Below are positions 25,175 to 35,041 of a stretch of DNA of 64,000 nt, piece after piece. The notes under the pieces were generated by a model, which was not told the DNA's origin, searched no databases, and saw only the letters and a program-made list of their open reading frames with translations. The position numbers and the translations under genes were made by a program. Source of the DNA: JACJVV01 sp964581515 (GTDB lineage Archaea > Nanobdellota > Nanobdellia > Woesearchaeales > JACJVV01); assembly GCA_964581515.1 (NCBI GenBank), contig CAZOOV010000009.1:53770-117769 (forward strand), given 5' to 3'. Positions within the stretch are counted from its first letter, which is position 1; each line of letters starts with the position of its first letter.

Positions 25175-26374
25175 TTATTCTTTTGCGAATTCTAAAAAAT
25201 GCATTATATCATAAAATCCTATCTGCGGGAATATTTCAAGAGCAGCTGGATCTACAAGACTGTCAAGATTTTCTGCGATTGCTCTAATTGTCTTCTCTTC
25301 TATCTTGTCTTCTTTTCCTATGGTGTCTCTGATTGCTTTTCTTACATTCTTCCTTACTCTTGTGCCTGAAATTACACCGCCTTTGACTGGTGCCCTCTCA
25401 ACCCCTATCACATTGAAGTTTCCATCTGAGTAATATCTCTTTGTCCAGTCATTACCTGCGATCACTGTGTCAAATGCAGGACACATAGTCATTACCTTGT
25501 TACCGAACGGAAAGTTTGCATCAATATTTTTGATTGGTATAGTATAGAACTTGCTTGCATCAACTCCATTCTTCTGAAGTACATAACGAATTATTTCAAT
25601 TCTTTGTCCAGCTGTTAATGGATCATATTCTGAATCTGAATGTTGACCTGAACCTATTGCGATTACAACCTGTGAACTGTGTTCTAGGCCTTTTTTTACC
25701 ATGCTTGCATGTCCGCTTGTATCTTTGTATACTCCTGTAAATGGTTGAAACCCTCCTAAGAATAATGTTTTGTCTCTAGTGGTATTACCTATGATTCTTG
25801 GCTGGTTCCTATTATATATTACATCTATCCTTGAAATTATACCAGTTTCATTCATATAATGCAAAGCACTTTCAGGGACAAATCTTTCAACATCTTTCCA
25901 TTTTGCCTTGCCATTGATGATGTCTGCGATGACTGCGAAATAATCGCATTCTTCTCTGTTATTGCCTCTTGGCTTTTGTTTGTTTAATGTAACTGTTTCA
26001 TAACCCATGCTTTCGTATGATTCAAACATAGAAGCGTTCTTGAAATTTCTTGTATAAACTTTCTGCCATCTTGGAGTAAGCATTCTTGTCTCTGCAACCC
26101 ACCTATAATTTTCAGCCATATCTTCTATGGGGATGAGTGTATATCTATTAGGATTAAGACCTTCCTCTTTTAGGACAAAATCAATTAAACCTATACGTTC
26201 ACCTGCAGTCATTACCTGTCTGAAATCATGTGAATGACCTGCATTTCCAATACCTATGACTAGTTCATCATTTTTAGCCAGAATTCTTCTTGCAAGATTG
26301 ATATCATATCTTGTTATCGGCTGGAATTTCTCTATCATGAAACCCCTGCTAGGACTTAGTTTTGGCTCATACAT
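25175..26374 (-). CDS. Tandem NadM-type nucleotidyltransferase fusion
   Basis: The 399-residue protein contains two NadM-like (nicotinamide mononucleotide adenylyltransferase) domains. The first (about 10-120) has IGIGNAGHSHDFRQVMTAGE and RYTLIPIEDMAENYRW, which match NadM's SHxxxxxxTAGER and RYxxIPxxD stretches. It has lost the N-terminal HxGH (FQPITRYD) and the final TxxR motif. The second (about 203-350) has LGGFQPFTGVYKDTSGH, GSGQHSDSEYDPLTAGQRIE and ISGTRVRK, the C-terminal nucleotide-binding motif. The first His of HxGH is replaced and there is a short insertion. So one half looks degenerate and the other modified. Two separate NadM genes lie nearby, which suggests this fusion is a regulator or uses a different substrate. 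Confidence 0.8.
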   Translation of the reverse strand: MYEPKLSPSRGFMIEKFQPITRYDINLARRILAKNDELVIGIGNAGHSHDFRQVMTAGERIGLIDFVLKEEGLNPNRYTLIPIEDMAENYRWVAETRMLTPRWQKVYTRNFKNASMFESYESMGYETVTLNKQKPRGNNREECDYFAVIADIINGKAKWKDVERFVPESALHYMNETGIISRIDVIYNRNQPRIIGNTTRDKTLFLGGFQPFTGVYKDTSGHASMVKKGLEHSSQVVIAIGSGQHSDSEYDPLTAGQRIEIIRYVLQKNGVDASKFYTIPIKNIDANFPFGNKVMTMCPAFDTVIAGNDWTKRYYSDGNFNVIGVERAPVKGGVISGTRVRKNVRKAIRDTIGKEDKIEEKTIRAIAENLDSLVDPAALEIFPQIGFYDIMHFLEFAKE

Positions 26375-26485
26375 TCTAACTGATGAAATGCTCTGATAGT
26401 ATATAAATGTTTATGTTTTTACTACTGGATAGTTTATACAAAATTAGGTTAAAAATAAGTAAAAAAAGGGTTGAAATATGGTTTT

Positions 26486-27529
26486 TTAGCCCTTATGCAC
26501 ATGATGGTAATCATCAATTATCCTTTTTAATGTATTTACTGCGAGAACTGGTGCAACTCCATTAGAAGTTTCAGCACTTAACATTAAATAATCAGGTTTA
26601 TCTCTTAGTGCGTTCCATACATCTCCTACTTCTGCTCTTGTAGGTCTTGTGTTATATTTCATGCTTTCAAGAATTCCTGTGCCAATCATTACTTCTTTGC
26701 CTTTCTCATGACATAGATCACATAGGCTTTCCTGAACAAGTGCAAGTTTTGCATAATTTAATTCATTATATAGATCGCCTCTTGCAACCATTAACATATC
26801 ACTTTCATCAAGTATTTCAGAAGCGTTCTTGCATCCTTGTTTGTCTTCAATCTTAGCAATAAGACTTATGTAATGATCTAGTCCTTTTTCTTTAGCAATT
26901 TTATCCACTTGTCTTCTAAGATATCTCATATCTTTTGCTTCTCTTACAAAACTGAGCGCAATATGGGTTGTTCTTGAATCTAGACAATCTTCAAGAACTT
27001 GTTTATCATTATCAGACATGCTTGGTAAGTTTAGATATCTTCCAGGAATATTTACTCCCATACTGTTTTTTATTATTCCTTCTCCTTCCCTCATTACTTC
27101 TACTAATGTCTGGCCGTTGTTTTCTAATACTCTTGTTGCAATAGTGCCATTTTCAAAAAGGATAACATCTCCTTCTTTAATGTCTTTTTTGATATTATAA
27201 TTAAGGAATATATCTGCATCATCTGTCTCTTCAAAACCGATAGGGATGACAATGCCTTTCTCTATAGAATATTGCATATCAGGATTTGCAGTCCTTGTTC
27301 TCAGTTGAGGTCCTTTAAGGTCAAACATTACAGGGACTTCAATGTCATATTTTTCCAGAATCTCTGTTGTTTCTCCTATCCTGTCCATATGTTCTTCATT
27401 TGTGCAGTAGGCAGTATTTATTCTTGCTCCGTACATACCTGCTTTAACCATCTGTTCTATCTTGTTATCTGTAGTATAACCTAATGTACAAAATATCTTT
27501 GGTTTTTTTGGTTTGGTTTTATTTGACAT
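26486..27529 (-). CDS. pyk: Pyruvate kinase, short form without C-terminal domain
   Basis: The 347-residue protein contains pyruvate kinase motifs in order: KIFCTLGY, VMFDLKGPQLRT, NIPGRYLNLP, SLIAKIEDKQG (the catalytic lysine and metal-binding Glu), MLMVARGDL (metal-binding Asp), GTGILESM and PTRAEVGDVWNAL. Both the A barrel and the B domain are present. The C-terminal allosteric domain (about 120 residues in the usual 470-residue enzyme) is missing, so it should lack effector control. It makes pyruvate and ATP from phosphoenolpyruvate and ADP. Its place among NAD genes is unusual. ATG 27529 is preferred over a TTG at 27538. Confidence 0.88.
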   Translation of the reverse strand: MSNKTKPKKPKIFCTLGYTTDNKIEQMVKAGMYGARINTAYCTNEEHMDRIGETTEILEKYDIEVPVMFDLKGPQLRTRTANPDMQYSIEKGIVIPIGFEETDDADIFLNYNIKKDIKEGDVILFENGTIATRVLENNGQTLVEVMREGEGIIKNSMGVNIPGRYLNLPSMSDNDKQVLEDCLDSRTTHIALSFVREAKDMRYLRRQVDKIAKEKGLDHYISLIAKIEDKQGCKNASEILDESDMLMVARGDLYNELNYAKLALVQESLCDLCHEKGKEVMIGTGILESMKYNTRPTRAEVGDVWNALRDKPDYLMLSAETSNGVAPVLAVNTLKRIIDDYHHVHKG

Positions 27530-27652
27530 TGTTATCAACTTTGCTTTTGTTTTGTTTTGGTCTTGTTTTAATCATGTTTTATTTTAGTTTTAGTCTTTAT
27601 TGTCTGTTTTTATTTTTCTGTCTTTTCTGTTTCTTATTATCCCTCATTATTT

Positions 27653-28216
27653 TTATTTCTTGAATTCCTGCAATCCAATTTCTTTCATGACATCATAAAG
27701 ACCATTTCTATCCATGTAATCAACTTGTTCAGGTAGCAAAAGATCTTCGCATCTGTCGCCATATAAAGTATATTGTCTTCTAATATATGTAGCAGAACAG
27801 TTAATCTCTCCTTTTGGCTGGATCACTTTATAGCCAAGACGCTCTAAGGGTTCACCTATGGTTGGATTTCCTGCAATGACAACATCGAAAGGAGGCAATG
27901 CTTCAATAAGCATCTCTGCATATCTTGTATAGTCTGCAATATCTGTTTCGTTTAGAGGTTCATCATCCTGCTTTATGTGTTCGCTGACATCTACAAGAGG
28001 GAATATCTGATATTCTAGTCCTGTCCTTTTCAGATACATCTCAAGCATATCTGTACATTCCTGTGGTGTGAATGGATGTCTTATCATCCTTTGCTTGTCT
28101 GAACTTCCTTTGATGACAAGCAGTTTATCTATGCCTTGTTCTTTTGCAAACTCAAAAACTTCTAAGTGAGTCATATGTGGCGGTTGATATCTTCCGATTA
28201 TTAATCCTGTGACCAT
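27653..28216 (-). CDS. nadM: NadM-type nicotinamide-nucleotide adenylyltransferase
   Basis: The 187-residue protein opens MVTGLIIGRYQPPHMTHLEV, with the cytidylyltransferase signature in the variant HMTH. It ends its core with INCSATYIRRQ, equivalent to the ISxTxxR ATP-binding motif. Its length is that of archaeal NadM, which joins ATP to NMN or NaMN and forms NAD or deamido-NAD with release of pyrophosphate. Unlike the tandem fusion next door, both halves of the active site are intact. A GGAGG Shine-Dalgarno lies 9-10 bases before the ATG. It overlaps no neighbour; the protein kinase gene lies 31 bases upstream in the same direction. Confidence 0.85.
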   Translation of the reverse strand: MVTGLIIGRYQPPHMTHLEVFEFAKEQGIDKLLVIKGSSDKQRMIRHPFTPQECTDMLEMYLKRTGLEYQIFPLVDVSEHIKQDDEPLNETDIADYTRYAEMLIEALPPFDVVIAGNPTIGEPLERLGYKVIQPKGEINCSATYIRRQYTLYGDRCEDLLLPEQVDYMDRNGLYDVMKEIGLQEFKK

Positions 28217-28247
28217 CTTATTTGCCTCCTACTTATCTATCTCTTAT

Positions 28248-30308
28248 CTATTTCCTTGTTACCTCAATTAATCTTTTTCTTGAGGGGTCATAAGTATAAT
28301 ATGTTTTTGCAGATGAAATGTGTCCTCTTCCAGCAAGCTGTCTTGCTTGTGTTCTTTGTGGGGTATTTGGCTTGATTAATCTAGGTGTGCCTTGTTTGAT
28401 AGAAGATATTACATCATAATCTCCATTTACAGGTGCAGTCTCATTTCCTGGTGTGATGTTACCTGAAAGACTTTCTGCAATGTCCCCTGGAGCGTATCTA
28501 TTTGCATTAACTTCAGGCATAGCTTCTTGTTCTTCTATTGTTTCTTGCTGTGTATCATCTTCACTTACTATATCTATCCTTATTGCTTTTTTGCTAGGTG
28601 AAGCATATCCTTTACCCGGTTGAACATATTCTTTGCTTGGCTTTGCATCGGGACGCATATGATCTTTGTCAGGGCTTCTTGCTGGATTGTAAGTTTTAGT
28701 ATCAATGCTGACTTCATCCTCATGAGGATTGGTGCCATTGTCTCCTAACATCATGCTTAATTCGTAGATGACAGTATCTGCATTAGGTCTTCTTTTGTAG
28801 TTCTTATCAAGCATCTTTCTGACAAGAGTTTTTATGTCAGTATTTTCTCTAAATACTGGATAATCATAATTTACTCTGTTCCATAGATTGGGTAATGAGA
28901 ACGCAACAAGTTCTGACTCTCTTTCTGTATAATTTTCAGTTGCTTTTCCATCAGCAAAAGGATGGTTGCCTGTTAGAAGCTTGTAAAATACTATCCCTAG
29001 CTGGAAAATGTCGCTTTTTTTGTATACTCTTGACATCATGATTGTTTCAGGGCAGGCATATTCTGCATTTGATGTAACTTCATGTACATATTCTTCACCA
29101 GTAGATTCTTCTTTGTATAATCTATTGCTTGCCATGCCAAAGTCAAGTACTTTTGCAGTTGTTCCATCATACATGACATTCTTATCTTTCATGTCAGCAT
29201 ATACTATATCTCTTGAATGCAAGTACTTTAGTGATCTTGACAATTGTCTTACGACGTCGAGTGTCTTTTCTTTTTCCAATAGATTTTCTGGATCTGTATA
29301 TTTTGTCAATTGTTCTCCTTTAACGCATTCCATAAGTACCATCTCAGGTCCATTTGATTTGAATGTACCAAAGAACTGTGGGAATCCTGGAAATTCAAAT
29401 TCTGTGTAGAGTTCTGATTCCATGTTAAATCCTTCAAGGCATGAGAAGTCAATCCTATATCTTATATTCTCTTTAAGAACAAAGTCTATTCCATCCTTAC
29501 TTACAAGATATAAGTTTGCAGACAAAGGATAATAATCATCTTCGTCGCCTTGTTGTATCTTCTTTTCTAATTTGAAGCCATGTTCTTTACAAATGTCTTC
29601 AACTAGTGCGTCAATATTCTTTCTTTTTCCAGATTTTGCATTGAATTCTTCTTTAGTCTCCTTTATGAGTGTCTTATCTCCGCTATACATGGATAAAAGA
29701 AGTTTTCTTGCTGTATCATAACTTCCAACTTCTTTCATCTTCTTTACTATAGGACCGAGAGCTTCTGTTGCATCAACATTTAATTGACCAAGACAACCAT
29801 CAAGGATATCTTCACGCAAAAAGAAGTCATCTCCATCTCGTTCTAATTGAATGTTTGGTATTACTTTGTTCACTAGAAAACTATCATAATCTTCTCTATT
29901 TAGCATTAATTCTTCTTTTCCCTGCATAGTGCCGTATTCACATACAGCATTAACAGCGTCATATCTTCCATAGAGCATCCCTAAATTCAATACTTGTTGC
30001 AAACCTATATCGTTTTCACTTTCTATGAAATGCTCTGCAGCTCTATCAAGGTCCAGATAAAGCATATGTGCAGTTGCCATAATATCCTGTAAGTTTCTTC
30101 TCTGCTTTTTTTTCATCTTTTTCCAGAAGAATCTTTTTGCATAATCATAAGTATGTTTTAGAGTATCTGCATTTCTTTCTTCATTAATTGAGCTAAGATA
30201 GACTACAAGATCACATAGTTTATCTTCTTTTATCAAATTCTCTACTTTTCTCTTCTGTATTGAGTCCAGTTTTTCTGTTTTCATTGTTTCATTATTATCT
30301 TGTGCCAT
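28248..30308 (-). CDS. Serine/threonine-kinase-like protein, 686 residues
   Basis: A eukaryotic-type kinase domain spans about residues 250-520. VLKE carries the likely ATP lysine (279). HSRDIVYADMKDKNVMYD is the catalytic loop; the HRD triplet is Y-A-D but the catalytic Asp372 and Asn377 are kept. VLDFGMA is the DFG motif, and ACPETIM the APE equivalent. KKSDIFQLGIVFYKLLTG matches the F helix. Residues 1-245 are helical and repeat-like (YAKRFFWKKMKKKQRRNLQD...), maybe a protein-interaction scaffold. The C-terminal 150 residues are low-complexity and charged. It sits in the leftward block between NadM and the 272-residue/E1-like/JAMM genes, so it may regulate that module. Confidence 0.82.
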   Translation of the reverse strand: MAQDNNETMKTEKLDSIQKRKVENLIKEDKLCDLVVYLSSINEERNADTLKHTYDYAKRFFWKKMKKKQRRNLQDIMATAHMLYLDLDRAAEHFIESENDIGLQQVLNLGMLYGRYDAVNAVCEYGTMQGKEELMLNREDYDSFLVNKVIPNIQLERDGDDFFLREDILDGCLGQLNVDATEALGPIVKKMKEVGSYDTARKLLLSMYSGDKTLIKETKEEFNAKSGKRKNIDALVEDICKEHGFKLEKKIQQGDEDDYYPLSANLYLVSKDGIDFVLKENIRYRIDFSCLEGFNMESELYTEFEFPGFPQFFGTFKSNGPEMVLMECVKGEQLTKYTDPENLLEKEKTLDVVRQLSRSLKYLHSRDIVYADMKDKNVMYDGTTAKVLDFGMASNRLYKEESTGEEYVHEVTSNAEYACPETIMMSRVYKKSDIFQLGIVFYKLLTGNHPFADGKATENYTERESELVAFSLPNLWNRVNYDYPVFRENTDIKTLVRKMLDKNYKRRPNADTVIYELSMMLGDNGTNPHEDEVSIDTKTYNPARSPDKDHMRPDAKPSKEYVQPGKGYASPSKKAIRIDIVSEDDTQQETIEEQEAMPEVNANRYAPGDIAESLSGNITPGNETAPVNGDYDVISSIKQGTPRLIKPNTPQRTQARQLAGRGHISSAKTYYTYDPSRKRLIEVTRK

Positions 30309-30384
30309 CTTTTTTCCCTTCCCTTTAATCCAATTCAGCCAATCTATTTTATTTAGTCCTGTTTAATTCTTATTCTTTATCTAG

Positions 30385-31203
30385 TCAATATGTTGTAGGT
30401 TCCATTGATGAGATATATTCTGCTAATGGTGCTCTTGTTACACTTTTTGCTACCTTATCCATTGTTTTATGCGCTGCTTTCAGATAATCTTCTTGCTCAA
30501 TCATTCCTAATATTTCTGTCTCAAATCTTTGATATGATCCTTCTCTTACTTGCTCTTTGTATATGCTAAGATTTATGTCTATGAAAGTCAAAGCGGCAAG
30601 GTCATTAATCTTAGTAACATATGATAATCTTTCTTTTATCTTATCACTCTGGAATTGTTCGTAGAGAAGTGATCCTGCTGCTTCAAACAAAGGATCTATC
30701 CTTCTGAAAGGAGTGTACTCTGCAAACACTTCTGTATTTCTCCTATTGTATTGCTCTTTTCTTCTATCACGTCTTGCTATCGGTCTATAATTGGCCATGT
30801 AATCAAGTGCACAACTTCTTACAAATAATCCTAAATCAGGATCAAGGAAAGGATCGATACGTTCAAGCTGTCTGACTCTTTGAGTCATCTTATCAAGTAT
30901 CTCTTCTCCATCTATGATGAATTTTGTATAAAATTCACCATATACTACTGCTTTGAAATAATCCTCTTTAATGGTTCGCAGTTTTTTCTCTAAGATAGGA
31001 AGTGATACCATCTTTCGTAGGAACATCAATTGCACTGGGTCAAATCCAGTTATATTCCAGAATTCATGCTTGTTTGGTGCACCTTGCATTATTATGCCGG
31101 TTCTTCTCACTGCATCATCATATTGTTCTAGATTAAGATCTCTTAGATTGGTCTTGTTGTATCCTTCACGCATTCCAGCTATGATATCATCTTCTAGGCT
31201 CAT
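30385..31203 (-). CDS. Unknown 272-residue helical protein
   Basis: I recognise no family. The predicted protein is mostly helical and charged, with a Tyr/Arg-rich middle (RPIARRDRRKEQYNRR) and no membrane span or cysteine cluster. It lies 10 bases downstream of the E1-like gene and 76 bases upstream of the kinase gene, so it is in the same leftward run. One cysteine (SCALDYM, about 131) is present but no clear motif surrounds it. It might be a substrate adaptor or other partner of the conjugation module, but that rests only on position. Confidence 0.7.
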   Translation of the reverse strand: MSLEDDIIAGMREGYNKTNLRDLNLEQYDDAVRRTGIIMQGAPNKHEFWNITGFDPVQLMFLRKMVSLPILEKKLRTIKEDYFKAVVYGEFYTKFIIDGEEILDKMTQRVRQLERIDPFLDPDLGLFVRSCALDYMANYRPIARRDRRKEQYNRRNTEVFAEYTPFRRIDPLFEAAGSLLYEQFQSDKIKERLSYVTKINDLAALTFIDINLSIYKEQVREGSYQRFETEILGMIEQEDYLKAAHKTMDKVAKSVTRAPLAEYISSMEPTTY

Positions 31204-31213
31204 TTTCTAATCC

Positions 31214-32872
31214 TCATTGATCGTATACTCCTTCCATCTTCTTATGCCATCCATCTAATTTCTCTTTGTCTTGATAGCAATCACATCTATTTACTGCTGC
31301 AGGAAGCAATGCTACTCTGAATTCCTCATTTGATACGAATTTTAATTCTCCTCTTGCATAATCTCCATATTTCTCAGGGTCAAGGATTGACGCTGCCTCT
31401 CCTACCATCATGCCTCCTGTTATCTGGTTTGATGTAATTACACTAGGCTGTGCTGCATGTATGCAACTGTGGCTTCTGTATGTTCCTAATGAAAGTTCGT
31501 CAATATTTGCTTGACAGTTTAGACAACCAGTCTGCTCAGGTATGCATATATTTGCTTGGCCTGAATTATATCTTGTACCGCCGCTCATGAATGGTATATG
31601 GTATCTCAATGAAAAATAATTTAGCAGTGCACGTGTTCTATTGTTATCTACTGTATCAATTACTAAATCAAACTTATTCCTTCTGAAGAATTCTGCAGAG
31701 TCAGGAACTATCTTATCGATTTTTGCTCTATAATTTCCTTTCGGGTTGATTGCTTTTAATTTATCTACTAAAGCTGTTGCTTTCTCTTTGTCAACCCCTT
31801 CGTAAAGAAGCACTTGTCTGTTAAGGTTTGTCGTTTCAGTTATGTCAAAGTCTACTACAGTCATCTTTCCTACATTTCTTAGTGCTAATCCTAACCCTAC
31901 AAAATTTCCTAAGGCTCCTGCACCAATCAGGCAGACTGAATAATTGCTGAGATCAAAATCGTATTCTATCTTCTTATCTTCTTTGTGTTCAAACCTTTCA
32001 TTTGATTGAAGATTATATATCACTACATCATCCAGTACTTTCTCTCCGTCCATAGGATTTATTATCTTTCTTGCTTCTTCTATTCCCATTCCTGCTATAA
32101 CTTGACTTACAACTGGATCTTGTTTCTGATAACTTATATCATCAAATAGGATATTCTCGATAACTTTTCTTTGTTCTTCTGTACTGTCTGGTTTTAATAT
32201 GCCTACCCCTCCTTTTGTGTCTCCTGCAGACATGCTGACAAGTGGGATATTATTCATTATAGCATAATCCATCATGCTTATCTTTGATTCAGGATCATTT
32301 GTTGCTTCTACTATTAAATCTGGTTTTTGCATAAGTGCAGTGTTCTCAAATCTTTGCATGCCAATATTTAAGCCTTTAAAATCAATTTCAGGATTTATCT
32401 TATGGATTATATCTTCTAGGGCTTTTGCTTTTGTTGTTCCTTCTCTTGCCTCGAAGAAAAGAAATCCTTTACTATAATCTGTTGTTCCTGTCCTTTGATG
32501 ATTTGTTCTTATATCTGAGTCTATATGTCCCTGTCCATATAATGATACTGAGCCAAATCCAAACGCACTAAGAGTTAGTGCAGCATAATTAGCCAATGCA
32601 TCAGAACCTATGACTGCAACTTTAGCATTCTCTAGTTTTGATTGGTTCCATCCTTGTTCTTGAAGAAGTGCAGCTTGCCTGTGATACCTGCTTTCAGTTG
32701 CATGTTCTTCTTGTTCTTGCATCTGTAGTGCTCTTGAGAGTGCATCTTGCGGTGCAGCTTCTCTTCTTCCTCCTCTGGTGCGTCTTTCTTCTGCTGAATT
32801 ATTGGTTGATCTACTACTTGATCTGTTACTTGATGTTCTCCTTCTTGTTGACTCAGTTGGTCCTCTTACCAT
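31214..32872 (-). CDS. E1/ThiF-like protein with two Rossmann adenylation domains
   Basis: The 552-residue protein starts with a disordered Ser/Arg tract, then RYHRQAALLQEQG, the opening used by MoeB/ThiF/E1 proteins. Domain 1 (about 80-270) has VAVIGSDALANYAALTLSAF, a degenerate nucleotide loop. Domain 2 (about 305-535) is intact: CLIGAGALGN, VVDFDITETTNLNRQ (Asp341 and the arginine of the NxNRQ motif), a CLNC pair (450, 453) and a late CDC pair (530, 532), together a zinc site. SHSC (470) is a candidate thiol-accepting cysteine. Two domains in one chain recall E1 proteins, one of which is catalytically dead. It would activate a small modifier as an adenylate. A JAMM gene is next upstream. 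Confidence 0.85.
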   Translation of the reverse strand: MVRGPTESTRRRTSSNRSSSRSTNNSAEERRTRGGRREAAPQDALSRALQMQEQEEHATESRYHRQAALLQEQGWNQSKLENAKVAVIGSDALANYAALTLSAFGFGSVSLYGQGHIDSDIRTNHQRTGTTDYSKGFLFFEAREGTTKAKALEDIIHKINPEIDFKGLNIGMQRFENTALMQKPDLIVEATNDPESKISMMDYAIMNNIPLVSMSAGDTKGGVGILKPDSTEEQRKVIENILFDDISYQKQDPVVSQVIAGMGIEEARKIINPMDGEKVLDDVVIYNLQSNERFEHKEDKKIEYDFDLSNYSVCLIGAGALGNFVGLGLALRNVGKMTVVDFDITETTNLNRQVLLYEGVDKEKATALVDKLKAINPKGNYRAKIDKIVPDSAEFFRRNKFDLVIDTVDNNRTRALLNYFSLRYHIPFMSGGTRYNSGQANICIPEQTGCLNCQANIDELSLGTYRSHSCIHAAQPSVITSNQITGGMMVGEAASILDPEKYGDYARGELKFVSNEEFRVALLPAAVNRCDCYQDKEKLDGWHKKMEGVYDQ

Positions 32873-32947
32873 TTTTATCAGTCTTTCATATCTTTTTAGT
32901 GTTATCTTTTGTGTTATGTTTTTTATTTTTGTATTATTTTTTTGTCA

Positions 32948-34927
32948 TTAATCTGTCTCTCCAAATATTATCCCCATTGCTCTTTCAAAAAAGGGTTTTT
33001 GTTGCTGTTGTTTTCTTAATCTCCTCCTTTGTTTTTTTGATAAATGCTGTTGTGGTTGCGTTATCTGTCCTGGTACATATTTTGATGAGGATACATCATC
33101 TGCACCTACACCTGCATTTTGTGGTTTTGTATATTTTACTCTGACTCCTTTTGTAGGTTTGTACATGCTAAGTGCATATCTTTGTGAGTGTCCACTAGGG
33201 ATGGTACCATAAGAGCTGTCACTAAACTTGCTGAATTTCTCTTCTGCAACATGATATTGTCCTAATAATTGCTCTTCTATAAGTCCATCAAGCTTGCTTG
33301 GGTCAGTTGCATAGAACTTAGCAAAGTCTTCTAGGAAACGTAGGGTTTGTGTACGGTCTTCTGTAAGCTCAGGCATCTTGTATATTGAGCCTATCTTCAA
33401 TTGATATGCATCTATTGTAAGCTGATCGCATATATTGAATCTGTCCTCCCAGATGAATAAAGGTTTTCTGTCGCATCTTCGTGGACTGCTAAGTACTCCT
33501 CTTGTTGCTCTTTCAAAGCTTGTTATCTGTTCACCAGACATCTTTGTTAAGATTGCTCCGATAAGATTCCTATATTTATGTCCTTGTGCATTAGCGTAAT
33601 CAGTAGTAGTTTCCATTGCATATTTTGTCATGGATTTCATGCCTTTGTCAGCAATCTCTTGGGCATTGTTAAGTCTTAAAGCAATGTTGTGATACTTGTC
33701 AAACACTTTTGTCTGGAGCTCTTTTCTTTCTCCATTCTCAACAGCATCTCCTGCTTTACAAAAATCATACATGAATCTTCTTGCAAGTATATGTTGTCTG
33801 TCAAACATATGGATCTTTTTTCTCCAATTTCTATAGTTTGCCTCTGGAAGCTCTGTAAAATATGTTTTTAGACGGTCTTTTACTGTGCCATCTTCTTTTA
33901 CTGCTTTTATTGTGCTGTTTTTTCGTTCTTCACCTTCTGCAGGGATCTTTCTTACCTGTGCAATCTCAGAATATATATTTGAGTCTGGATTGAAAAGTAT
34001 GTTATATGCGAATTTTCCTTTCTCTCCACCATGTCTTGCATATCTTGTAAGGTTTTTTATGAAAGAATCAATTGTTGCGTCAAATTCTTCTTCTTTTTCT
34101 TGATTTGGGATTACTACATCTTCAAATGTTCTTGCTGTTCCAAATCCTCGCTCTATAATCTTCTGTCTTACTTCCCATTCAATATCTGCAACAAGGAATT
34201 CTAAATCATCATCAACTTTTACTTCTTCTAGTCTTGGGTGTGTTGGGTTATTAAGCCTGAACTCTTTTGTTCTTGGGTCAAGTGTCTTGCTTATCCTCTC
34301 TATGTATCTGTCTCTGTTATGGTTTACAACCATGCTGTATGCAAAAGGTTCTTCTAATACCTTCTTTAATGCAGGGATATCCCTATTCTTGAATATTTCA
34401 ATTTCTTCTGCTGATAAATCTGTGAGTGCATAGTCTTCAAATACAACTCTTTTATTCTTATCATCGACAACATATGGTGCTCTTTCCCTTCTGAATTGAG
34501 AGTCAGGACTTATGCCATTCAAAACTCTCCTGAAATTCTCTTCATCTGTTCCTGAGTGAAATACTGCCATAGTATCGTGTGAATGCCACCATCCTACTAT
34601 CTCCATGTCCATGGAATCAATCTTTTCTTTTGCCATCCTGATCCCTTCTACAGGAACTTCGACGTGAGCAGAAGTAACAATCTGTTCATCAGCAAAATAT
34701 GCATCTGTTATGAGGTTGTCTGTACTCCATTTTGGCTTTAGGAGATAACCGTAACATTCCATGCCACAATCTGTTATCCTTGAAGTCAAATCTGCATAGA
34801 GCTGTATCTTAGCATGTGTCCCTTTTGTTACCTTGAGTTTATTTATGTCCTCTTTTGCCTGTTCTTGTCTTTCATCTTTTGTTATAGCTGATGCAAGCAT
34901 AAGGTCTAAATCAGATTCTGATCCCAT
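32948..34927 (-). CDS. JAMM/MPN-domain protein (deubiquitinase-like), large
   Basis: The 659-residue product has an N-terminal JAMM metalloprotease domain at about residues 35-135. WWHSHDTMAVFHSGTD fits H-x-H-x7-S-x2-D exactly, and the glutamate of MECYGYLL supplies the remaining residue. Such enzymes hydrolyse isopeptide bonds, or trim modifier C-termini. The rest of the protein (about 140-640) is unfamiliar and helical, with a polybasic Gln-rich tail (KKQRRRLRKQQQQ). ATG 34927 was chosen because CGAGGTTG precedes it at Shine-Dalgarno distance. Adjacent are an E1-like gene and two E2-like genes, an association known for prokaryotic ubiquitin-like systems. Confidence 0.85.
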   Translation of the reverse strand: MGSESDLDLMLASAITKDERQEQAKEDINKLKVTKGTHAKIQLYADLTSRITDCGMECYGYLLKPKWSTDNLITDAYFADEQIVTSAHVEVPVEGIRMAKEKIDSMDMEIVGWWHSHDTMAVFHSGTDEENFRRVLNGISPDSQFRRERAPYVVDDKNKRVVFEDYALTDLSAEEIEIFKNRDIPALKKVLEEPFAYSMVVNHNRDRYIERISKTLDPRTKEFRLNNPTHPRLEEVKVDDDLEFLVADIEWEVRQKIIERGFGTARTFEDVVIPNQEKEEEFDATIDSFIKNLTRYARHGGEKGKFAYNILFNPDSNIYSEIAQVRKIPAEGEERKNSTIKAVKEDGTVKDRLKTYFTELPEANYRNWRKKIHMFDRQHILARRFMYDFCKAGDAVENGERKELQTKVFDKYHNIALRLNNAQEIADKGMKSMTKYAMETTTDYANAQGHKYRNLIGAILTKMSGEQITSFERATRGVLSSPRRCDRKPLFIWEDRFNICDQLTIDAYQLKIGSIYKMPELTEDRTQTLRFLEDFAKFYATDPSKLDGLIEEQLLGQYHVAEEKFSKFSDSSYGTIPSGHSQRYALSMYKPTKGVRVKYTKPQNAGVGADDVSSSKYVPGQITQPQQHLSKKQRRRLRKQQQQKPFFERAMGIIFGETD

Positions 34928-35041
34928 TTTTCTCAACCTCGTGTGTTTTGTTTTTGTTTGTCATTTTTTTGTTAGTTTTATTATCGGTCTTTTCTTGATT
35001 TTTTCTTGATTTTTTGGTTTTTATCTCTTGATTATCCTACG

